Positions 1-5,053 of a stretch of DNA of 5,053 nt are shown one piece after another (within the stretch, counting starts at the first letter, position 1; each line of letters begins with the position of its first letter). Source of the stretch: Bacteroidota bacterium. GTDB taxonomy: Bacteria > Bacteroidota > Bacteroidia > SXHM01. Under the pieces are notes generated by a model. The model was not told where the DNA came from, ran no database searches, and worked only from the letters and a program-made list of their open reading frames with translations. Location: the NCBI GenBank assembly GCA_005773695.1, contig SXHM01000301.1, positions 1 to 5,053 on the forward strand. The letters are read 5' to 3'. The position numbers were made by a program, and so were the translations under genes.

Positions 1-803
1 CCGTCATAATTATTGAAAGAGTTGTTGAGATAATTTCTAACGCCTGCTCCGTTATAAATTATTCCCATATCAGCCATAATTCGCGGAGCGTCAACAATTG
101 TTCCGCCATTTGTATTTATTACAACGATAGGAAGGTTTGATGAAAAGAACGAAAAAGGAGGTTCAAACCATGAAGGATTAGCACCATAATAAGTTCCGTT
201 ATCAAGCAACCCAACTGACAGCCAGGGAAGTGACGTTAAATCAGGATTGTTAATTGATAAATTCTGAACTTGTATACATAAAACATTATTGCCGGGATAT
301 AAACACGTTCTAAGAACTGATTTTAAAATGGTATAACGTTCAGGAATGCCACCCTGATACATTAATGCTTCATGACTACCTGAAGATACCGTATTATAGT
401 TATAAACATCACCCGGATTTCCCATTGTTGCTGAACGGCCAACCTCAACACCATTAATCCATGCGATAAAACCGTCATCATAATCCATGCTGAGAATAGC
501 TTGCCAGATGTTGGCAGTATCAGTAATTGTGAAATTTTTCCGAAGGTATAAGGAAACTGTATTTTGAATGATTGTATTATCATCGCCATCACCAAATCCA
601 ATACTGCAGGCGCCTTGCTGCCATGAATTGTCATTAAATAAAATTGATCTCCATGAACTTGGTGGCTCTGAAGTTCCCCGAAAGTACCTCCAAGTTTGAT
701 CAGCATAAACAACCGTTTCCCAATGATCCTGAGCAAGGACACGCTCTGAAAGAAAAATAACAGAACATAATGTAAAGAGAATAAGGAGTAAGAATTTTCT
801 CAT
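1..803 (-). CDS. Secreted CotH-kinase-like family protein, N-terminal part (runs off left edge)
   Basis: Reading the minus strand from ATG at 803 gives 267 codons with no stop, so the 3' end lies outside the window. Residues 1-24 look like a Sec signal peptide (MRKF, then a hydrophobic run, cleavage likely after V-L-A24 before QD). Residues about 26-200 look like a beta-sandwich module common in Bacteroidota exported proteins: W-x-x-G near 61-64, IGFGDGDD at 68-75, LYLRKNF at 85-91, DYDDGF at 107-112 and a closing GNNVLCIQVQN at 171-181. Residues about 215-267 (NLPIVVINTNGG at 223-234, MADMGIIYNG at 243-252, FNNYDG at the edge) match my memory of the segment that opens the CotH-like domain in such proteins. 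CotH of Bacillus spores is a protein kinase; the role of these bacterial surface homologues is largely unknown. The catalytic part and any C-terminal type IX secretion sorting domain would lie beyond position 1. Divergent from priA. The family call is from remembered motifs, not a search. Confidence 0.75.
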   Translation of the reverse strand, partial: MRKFLLLILFTLCSVIFLSERVLAQDHWETVVYADQTWRYFRGTSEPPSSWRSILFNDNSWQQGACSIGFGDGDDNTIIQNTVSLYLRKNFTITDTANIWQAILSMDYDDGFIAWINGVEVGRSATMGNPGDVYNYNTVSSGSHEALMYQGGIPERYTILKSVLRTCLYPGNNVLCIQVQNLSINNPDLTSLPWLSVGLLDNGTYYGANPSWFEPPFSFFSSNLPIVVINTNGGTIVDAPRIMADMGIIYNGAGVRNYLNNSFNNYD

Positions 804-836
804 AACCAAGAATAAAAATTCATAAAATATCTTGTA

Positions 837-844
837 CAAAGATA
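837..844 (-). promoter_or_regulatory. Bacteroidota-type -7 promoter box for the CotH-like gene
   Basis: On the minus strand 844-837 reads TATCTTTG, an exact match to the TAnnTTTG -7 consensus of the Bacteroidota primary sigma factor. A start site 5-8 bases downstream would leave a leader of roughly 25-30 bases before the ATG at 803, which is a sensible geometry. A TTTG that could act as the -33 element lies at 872-869, but the 24-base spacing is slightly longer than the usual 17-23, so the upstream half is weak. No strong Shine-Dalgarno is visible before the ATG, as is normal in this phylum. Confidence 0.4.
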
Positions 845-939
845 GAGATGAATAGTTAAGGCATCAGGCAAATAATAATGAATAACAACTCTGTTTTATT
901 AAATACCCTGGCTAAATAGATTTTATCTTCGCAATCTTA

Positions 940-3399
940 ATGAAAACATTTTTTGCCGACATCATTCTTCCGCTTGCCATTCCTAAACGTTATACCTACC
1001 GTGTTCCGCAGGAAATGAATGACATGATTCGTGTCGGGCATCGTGTAATTGTTCAGTTTGCAGCTAGCCGGCTTTATACAGGAATTGTTGGTGCTGTTCA
1101 CGAAAAACCGCCTCAGAATTACGAAGCCAAATACATTCTTGAATTGCCGGACTCGCACATTTGTGTTAATGAAAAACAAATGGAACTCTGGAAGTGGATG
1201 GCAGACTATTACATGTGCAGCGAAGGCGAAGTAATGAATGCGGCTCTGCCTTCCGGGCTGAAACTCTCCAGCGAAACAGTAATTGCCCTGCACCCTGATT
1301 TTGCTGGAGATATTTCAAACCTTACCAATATTGAAGTAAAGATTGTTGAGGCATTGGAAAATAATACCACCATGAAATTGAGAGATATTATGGTAGTAAC
1401 CGAACGTAAAACCATTGATAAAATAATTGGCGACCTGGTGAAGAAAAAAGTGCTGGTGCGCGAAGAAGAACTGAAAGAGAAATTCAAACCCAAACTGGAA
1501 GACTTCGCTTTTCTTGCTGAGAAATTTGATGAAGAAAAATTAGAACAGATTTTCGATTCGCTGAAAAGATCACAGAAACAGGCAGAATTGGTTGTTGCTT
1601 TTCTCAATCTGTCAGGGCGTTATCAGGGCGAAGAAAATCCTGTGAAAAAATCAGTGTTGCTAAAATCTGTTTCATCTTCTAATGCAGCTTTTCTTGCCTT
1701 GGTAAAGAAAAATATTTTCAGAATTGAAACATTGGAAATCGGCAGACTGAAAGATATTGGCAGCGCCAAAAGCCCGGAACTTAATCTTAGTGAGGAGCAA
1801 CAAATTGCCATTAAAAGCATTTATAAACATTACGAATCAAAAGATGTGGTTTTGCTGCACGGTGTTACCGGTAGCGGCAAAACAGAGATTTATATGCGTC
1901 TGATTGAAGAAACCCTGAAAGCCGGAAAACAAGCGTTGTATCTTCTTCCTGAAATTGCATTAACTACACAAATCACTTCACGTTTGCAAAGAAAATTCGG
2001 GAATGCTGTGAGCGTTTACCACTCAAAACTAAACGACAATGAACGGGTTGAAGTTTGGAATAACATCATCAAATCAGGCGAATCCAAACTTCTGCTTGGT
2101 GCGCGTTCTGCCCTCCTCCTCCCCTTCTCCAATCTTGGTTTGGTGATTGTAGATGAAGAACATGATTCATCATTTAAGCAATACGACCCTGCTCCACGTT
2201 ACAGTGCAAGAGATTCTGCAATTATCCTTTCACGAATTCATGGCGCAAAAACGTTGATGGGTTCTGCCACACCTTCCATTGAAAGTTTTTGTAATGCAGA
2301 AATTAATAAATACGGTTTAGTGAAACTAACAGGGCGTTATGGCGGTGTACTGATGCCTGAGATTTTTATTTCTGATATTAAAGAAGCGAAGAAACGTAAG
2401 CTGATGAAGTCAAACTTCTCGCCCATGCTTTTGGAGAATATGGAACTTGCACTGACAAACAAAGAGCAGGTAATTCTTTTTCAGAACAGGCGCGGCTACT
2501 CGCCCGTACTGGAATGCAACACCTGCGCCTGGACGCAGCATTGCATCAATTGCGATGTAACACTCACGTATCACAAATATCAAAATCATCTGCGTTGTCA
2601 TTATTGCGGCTTCACAGAAAAAGTTCCCGCAACTTGTCCGGCCTGTGGCGACACTGCTTTACAGGCAAAAGGATTTGGCACCGAAAAAATTGAAGAGGAA
2701 ATAGGAATCTTTTTTCCCGATGCAAAAGTGGCACGAATGGATTTAGACACCACGCGCGGAAAATATGCGCACCAACAATTAATTGAAAGTTTTGAAGACG
2801 GAAACATTGATATTCTGGTAGGAACGCAAATGCTCACCAAAGGGCTGGACTTTGACAATGTTGGTCTGGTAGGAATTTTAAATGCTGATGGCATGTTAAA
2901 TTTTCCCGACTTCCGTGCTCATGAACGCAGCTACCAACTGATGGCGCAGGTTAGCGGACGCGCAGGCAGAAAACAGAAAAGAGGAAAAGTAATTATCCAG
3001 ACACACGACCCGGAGAAGTTTATTATTCAACAAGTGATTATAAATAATTACGAAGCGATGTATGCCAATGAGATGCTTGAGCGCAAAAGCTTTGCTTATC
3101 CTCCGTTTTACCGTTTGGTTGAAATTACTTTGAAGCACAAAAACGTAGATGTGTTAAATACTGCCTGTGGATTTATTTCGGGCGAAGGAAGAAATGCATT
3201 TGGAAAAAATCTTCTTGGTCCTGAGTTTCCAATGGTTGCAAGAATTAAAGGACTTTACCTGAAAACATTTTTGTTAAAGATAGAACGCGAAATTGCTCCT
3301 TCAGGAATAAAAGAAAAACTAAGTGAAATTATCACAGAACTGAAGCTGAAAAAGGAATTCAAATCAGTTATTGTGAGTGTGGATGTTGACCCGATGTGA
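940..3399 (+). CDS. priA: Primosomal protein N', replication restart helicase PriA
   Basis: An 819-residue superfamily 2 DNA helicase that recognises abandoned replication forks and reloads the replisome through the primosome, in the cytoplasm. Order of domains: 3'-end DNA-binding domain (about 1-105, starting FADIILPLAIPKRYTYRVP), winged helix (about 125-185), a charged linker, then the helicase core. Visible motifs are LSEEQQ before the core (283-288), Walker A GVTGSGKT 308-315, DEEH 405-408, PRYSARD 419-425, GSATP 441-445, GTQM 628-631 and QVSGRAGR 670-677. Eight zinc-binding cysteines sit at 526, 529, 535, 538, 553, 556, 566 and 569, with the spacing of E. coli PriA. The C-terminal domain includes FAYPPF 718-723 and GPEFP 760-764. 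It is longer than E. coli PriA (732) but normal for Bacteroidota. The start is chosen because an in-frame TAA at 913 precedes it with no other ATG between, and the family sequence begins at once. No clear promoter is visible; boxes one base off consensus occur at 917-924 and 924-931. Intact and very likely functional. Confidence 0.97.
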   Translation: MKTFFADIILPLAIPKRYTYRVPQEMNDMIRVGHRVIVQFAASRLYTGIVGAVHEKPPQNYEAKYILELPDSHICVNEKQMELWKWMADYYMCSEGEVMNAALPSGLKLSSETVIALHPDFAGDISNLTNIEVKIVEALENNTTMKLRDIMVVTERKTIDKIIGDLVKKKVLVREEELKEKFKPKLEDFAFLAEKFDEEKLEQIFDSLKRSQKQAELVVAFLNLSGRYQGEENPVKKSVLLKSVSSSNAAFLALVKKNIFRIETLEIGRLKDIGSAKSPELNLSEEQQIAIKSIYKHYESKDVVLLHGVTGSGKTEIYMRLIEETLKAGKQALYLLPEIALTTQITSRLQRKFGNAVSVYHSKLNDNERVEVWNNIIKSGESKLLLGARSALLLPFSNLGLVIVDEEHDSSFKQYDPAPRYSARDSAIILSRIHGAKTLMGSATPSIESFCNAEINKYGLVKLTGRYGGVLMPEIFISDIKEAKKRKLMKSNFSPMLLENMELALTNKEQVILFQNRRGYSPVLECNTCAWTQHCINCDVTLTYHKYQNHLRCHYCGFTEKVPATCPACGDTALQAKGFGTEKIEEEIGIFFPDAKVARMDLDTTRGKYAHQQLIESFEDGNIDILVGTQMLTKGLDFDNVGLVGILNADGMLNFPDFRAHERSYQLMAQVSGRAGRKQKRGKVIIQTHDPEKFIIQQVIINNYEAMYANEMLERKSFAYPPFYRLVEITLKHKNVDVLNTACGFISGEGRNAFGKNLLGPEFPMVARIKGLYLKTFLLKIEREIAPSGIKEKLSEIITELKLKKEFKSVIVSVDVDPM

Positions 3400-3401
3400 T
3401 G

Positions 3402-3435
3402 GAACGCTAACCCAACAACTATAGTGGCAGCGTTC
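3402..3435. terminator. Weak inverted repeat between the convergent ends of priA and hbd, possible terminator
   Basis: A perfect 7-bp inverted repeat (GAACGCT 3402-3408 and AGCGTTC 3429-3435) encloses a 20-base loop, in which CCA 3412-3414 can pair with TGG 3425-3427. It fills the 35-bp gap between two convergent genes and its last base is also the final base of the hbd stop codon (3437-3435). That is where a two-way transcription terminator would be expected. Neither strand shows a T-run after the stem, so intrinsic termination is uncertain. Confidence 0.3.
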
Positions 3436-4325
3436 TATCCTTTAATGAAATTATCCGCAACCACCAACTCCTTGGAACCCGCAGTGTATTTGTAAAATCC
3501 GCTGCCAGATTTTACACCTAAGTTGCCTGAAACAACCATGTTCACCAATAACGGACAGGGAGCGTATTTAGGATTACCAAGACCATCGTGCAAAACGCGC
3601 ATGATGGAAAGACAAACATCCAAACCAATAAAATCAGCTAATTGCAAAGGACCCATCGGATGAGCCATACCCAATTTCATAACCGTATCAATTTCTTCAA
3701 CACCAGCAACACCTTCATGCAAGGTGATGATGGCTTCATTAATCATCGGCATCAAAATTCTGTTAGCCACAAAACCAGGATAATCATTTACCTCAACAGG
3801 TACTTTGCCTAACTGTTTAGATAAATCAAAAACGGTTTTCGTTACAGCATCGGTTGTAGAATAGCCGCGGATAACCTCTACCAGTTTCATCACCGGAACG
3901 GGATTCATAAAGTGCATTCCAATTACCTGCTGTGGCCGCTTGGTTACTGATGCAATTTTAGTAATGGAGATGGATGAAGTATTACTTGCAAGAATTGTTT
4001 CCGCTTTGCAGAACTTATCCAACTCACGAAAAATATTCAGTTTCAGTTCTAAGTTTTCGGTGGCTGCTTCCACTACCAAGTCAGAATTCTTAGCGCCTTC
4101 TTCGATAGAAGTAAAGGTTTTGATGTTAGCCAATGTTTTCTGCTTCCCTCCTTCGGAAATATTTCCTTTCGCTACAATGCGATCAAGATTTTTGCCAATG
4201 GTAGCAATAGCTTTATCCAATGCGGGTTGCGAAATATCAATAAGCGAAACCGAAAAACCTGTTTGTGCAAATACATGGGCTATGCCATTGCCCATAGTGC
4301 CTGAGCCGATAACAGAAATGTTCAT
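3435..4325 (-). CDS. hbd: 3-hydroxybutyryl-CoA dehydrogenase (3-hydroxyacyl-CoA dehydrogenase family)
   Basis: A 296-residue cytoplasmic enzyme that interconverts (S)-3-hydroxybutyryl-CoA (or related 3-hydroxyacyl-CoA) and acetoacetyl-CoA using a nicotinamide cofactor, in fatty acid beta-oxidation or butanoate metabolism. The Rossmann fold opens at residue 3, with G7-x-G9-x-x-G12 and D30 at the end of the second strand, which favours NAD over NADP. The active site is complete by analogy to the mitochondrial enzyme: S117, H138 (in GMHFMNPVPV) and E150 as the His-Glu pair, and N188 (in DYPGFVANR). The C-terminal helical domain (about 184-296) includes HPMGPLQLADFIGLD and ends in the family's SGSGFYKY at 273-280. 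The ATG at 4325 is preferred over one at 4358: the longer form adds 11 residues before the Rossmann strand and overlaps the upstream gene by 32 bases, whereas 4325 starts one base after that gene's stop. It is convergent with priA. The substrate could be longer-chain (paaH/fadB-like); this cannot be told from sequence. Confidence 0.93.
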   Translation of the reverse strand: MNISVIGSGTMGNGIAHVFAQTGFSVSLIDISQPALDKAIATIGKNLDRIVAKGNISEGGKQKTLANIKTFTSIEEGAKNSDLVVEAATENLELKLNIFRELDKFCKAETILASNTSSISITKIASVTKRPQQVIGMHFMNPVPVMKLVEVIRGYSTTDAVTKTVFDLSKQLGKVPVEVNDYPGFVANRILMPMINEAIITLHEGVAGVEEIDTVMKLGMAHPMGPLQLADFIGLDVCLSIMRVLHDGLGNPKYAPCPLLVNMVVSGNLGVKSGSGFYKYTAGSKELVVADNFIKG

Positions 4326-4326
4326 T

Positions 4327-4812
4327 TTACAATAATCTTTTTGCTGTAAATGTTCCATCTGTTACAACTATAACATTACCACCTGTTACAGTTTCAAAAT
4401 TACCATTAAAACTCCCTGTATAGGTTTCAATTCCATCAACAGTGCTGCGGCCAATACTTAATGTTGCCGTTTCACCAAGCCAGATATCGCCATTGGTAAA
4501 ACGTAATTCTGGCAAGCCGGGTGTTGGCTCAGTATACACAGTATCTGTTCCATAAAAGTATGGTAAAGTAAATGTGAAGTATGAAGTATCTGCTGCCTTC
4601 ATGGCATTAACAGAAATTAGCGGTCCGGAACCGAAATTGCTTATTACAACCGTTACTCTGTCAGCATCTGCAATCCAATTGTTACCATCAATTACAGCAC
4701 TGCAGGAACCACTTAAATCAGTGTTATTACCATCATCATCGTCATCATCAGGTCGGCAGGAGTTGAAAGAAATAACTACAGTAAAAATGCAGAGGTAAAT
4801 TAGTTTGTTCAT
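4327..4812 (-). CDS. Small surface-type lipoprotein resembling DUF6252
   Basis: A 161-residue protein with a lipoprotein signal: MNK, a hydrophobic stretch to residue 16, then F-N-S-C19 as a relaxed lipobox. Directly after the Cys come R-P and six aspartates (22-27). In Bacteroidota an acidic tract just after the lipidated Cys is a known signal for export to the outer face of the outer membrane, so surface display is inferred. The mature part is rich in Gly, Thr and alternating hydrophobics, fitting a small beta-rich fold: SCSAVIDGNNWIAD (36-49), a central FTFTLPYFYG (79-88), ELRFTNGDIW (102-111), YTGSFNGNFE (131-140) and the closing VTDGTFTAKRL (150-160). This layout resembles the DUF6252 family of Bacteroidota lipoproteins; function is unknown and the family call is from memory. 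It is probably the first gene of a two-gene transcript with hbd. Its ATG follows an A-rich leader without a Shine-Dalgarno site. Confidence 0.85.
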   Translation of the reverse strand: MNKLIYLCIFTVVISFNSCRPDDDDDDGNNTDLSGSCSAVIDGNNWIADADRVTVVISNFGSGPLISVNAMKAADTSYFTFTLPYFYGTDTVYTEPTPGLPELRFTNGDIWLGETATLSIGRSTVDGIETYTGSFNGNFETVTGGNVIVVTDGTFTAKRLL

Positions 4813-4869
4813 GTTTTGTATTTTAAATTTCGTGCTAAAATAGGAAATAACTTAGACTTTATTTATGGT

Positions 4870-4978
4870 TCAAATTCCTTTTCCTGAAACATATAAATGA
4901 ATAAAATTTCACTCTACTTTGCTAAGTTAATTTGAGGACTCAACTCAAATTATTTTTAAATTTTTTTATGGAATTTGA
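4870..4978. repeat. Wide 9-bp inverted repeat, TCAAATTCC / GGAATTTGA
   Basis: TCAAATTCC at 4870-4878 and its exact complement GGAATTTGA at 4970-4978 face each other across 91 bases. The core heptamer TCAAATT/AATTTGA also forms the arms of the hairpin between them (4929-4935 and 4945-4951), so the intergenic region holds four copies, two in each orientation. They could be half-sites for a DNA-binding regulator or pairing segments in an RNA, but the motif is AT-rich and chance remains possible. Confidence 0.35.
4928..4967 (+). terminator. Terminator-like hairpin with T-rich tail inside the intergenic region
   Basis: A perfect 9-bp stem (TAATTTGAG 4928-4936 with CTCAAATTA 4944-4952) closes a 7-base loop (GACTCAA). 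It is followed at once on the plus strand by five T (4953-4957), AAA, then seven T (4961-4967), which is the layout of an intrinsic terminator. The stem has only two G-C pairs, so it is thermally weak. No plus-strand gene ends upstream of it; it sits 73 bases before the gene at 5041, so it could instead be a leader attenuator, the end of a short unannotated RNA, or an operator palindrome. Confidence 0.35.
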
Positions 4979-5040
4979 TTTTCAGTTGCATCTATTGTCC
5001 GAAAGCAACCAATTATTTACCCATTTAAAAACTAAAGAAA

Positions 5041-5053
5041 ATGAAAAAATTAA
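5041..5053 (+). CDS. Start of a plus-strand gene, product unknown (cut by right edge)
   Basis: Only ATG AAA AAA TTA and one further base are in the window (M-K-K-L). The ATG follows an A-rich leader (AAAACTAAAGAAA), typical of translation starts in Bacteroidota, and M-K-K-L is a common beginning of a signal peptide. The gene is divergent from the lipoprotein gene. An alternative plus-strand reading frame from ATG 4968 also stays open to the edge. Nothing can be said of function. Confidence 0.5.

Larger units (their letters stand above)
4813..5040. other. AT-rich divergent intergenic region with inverted repeats
   Basis: These 228 bases lie between the divergent lipoprotein gene and the gene entering at the right edge. 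The region is very AT-rich, with T and A runs around 4953-4967. It holds a hairpin with a T-rich tail and a wider inverted repeat (listed separately). No tRNA, no known riboswitch and no gene clearly supported by its sequence is visible. No exact TAnnTTTG promoter box was found on either strand; on the minus strand TATTTTAG at 4842-4835 is one base off. Confidence 0.6.

Noticed and set aside
362..742. A 126-residue minus-strand frame inside the CotH-like gene
   Set aside because: It overlaps, on the same strand, the frame from 803 that has a signal peptide and family motifs; its own translation shows no recognisable domain.
917..931. TAGATTTT (917-924) and TATCTTCG (924-931) as priA promoter boxes
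   Set aside because: Each is one base off TAnnTTTG and neither has a convincing TTG at the right distance upstream.
937..3138. Several antisense frames of 63-132 residues and a short plus-strand frame at 1049-1234 within priA
   Set aside because: priA is intact with full family motifs through the whole span; the overlapping frames have no start signals or recognisable domains.
3940..4335. A 131-residue plus-strand frame opposite hbd
   Set aside because: It is antisense to the Rossmann half and active-site region of hbd, which is clearly coding; no domain or leader supports it.
4326..4358. An 11-residue N-terminal extension of hbd starting at ATG 4358
   Set aside because: It overlaps the lipoprotein C-terminus by 32 bases and precedes the first Rossmann strand, whereas ATG 4325 gives the usual family start and follows the upstream stop by one base.
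4574..4798. A 74-residue plus-strand frame opposite the lipoprotein gene
   Set aside because: Antisense to a gene with a clear signal sequence, lipobox and acidic tract; its serine run is only the complement of the aspartate repeat.
4835..4842. TATTTTAG on the minus strand as a -7 promoter box for the lipoprotein-hbd pair
   Set aside because: One base off consensus; the nearest upstream TTTG is about 28 bases away, too far for a -33 element. The position is sensible, but in DNA this AT-rich it is not strong enough to list.
4985..5009. GTTGC / GCAAC short inverted repeat before the right-edge gene
   Set aside because: Only 5 bp with a 15-base loop; too weak to separate from chance.

Overview
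The window looks like ordinary chromosomal DNA from a member of the Bacteroidota. The inference rests on AT-rich DNA with A-rich leaders instead of strong Shine-Dalgarno sites, an exact match to the Bacteroidota -7 promoter box (TAnnTTTG), a lipoprotein whose acidic tract follows the lipid-anchored Cys, a secreted CotH-type protein, and a PriA of the long (about 820 residue) form. Genus cannot be told from this sequence.

Layout, left to right. Positions 1-803 (minus strand) hold the first 267 codons of a secreted protein that runs off the left edge: a signal peptide, a beta-sandwich module, then the opening segment of a CotH-kinase-like domain. An intergenic gap of 136 bp (804-939) separates it from the divergent priA (940-3399, plus), a complete primosomal replication-restart helicase with all helicase motifs and all eight zinc-binding cysteines. 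After a 35 bp convergent gap holding a weak inverted repeat comes a minus-strand pair: a small surface-type lipoprotein resembling the DUF6252 group (4812-4327), then, one base after its stop, a complete 3-hydroxybutyryl-CoA dehydrogenase (4325-3435). The 228 bp region 4813-5040 is very AT-rich and carries a 9-bp stem followed by a T-rich tail, plus a second, wider 9-bp inverted repeat built on the same heptamer. At the right edge a plus-strand gene begins (M-K-K-L, 5041).

How the genes work together: they do not form an evident pathway. priA is housekeeping (replication restart), hbd is central acyl-CoA metabolism, and the other two products are exported envelope proteins of unknown role. 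The only clear expression link is the lipoprotein-hbd pair, which is probably one transcript. I found no mobile element, CRISPR array, tRNA or rRNA, and nothing that I would call a new biological system. The least explained sequence is the intergenic region at 4813-5040.
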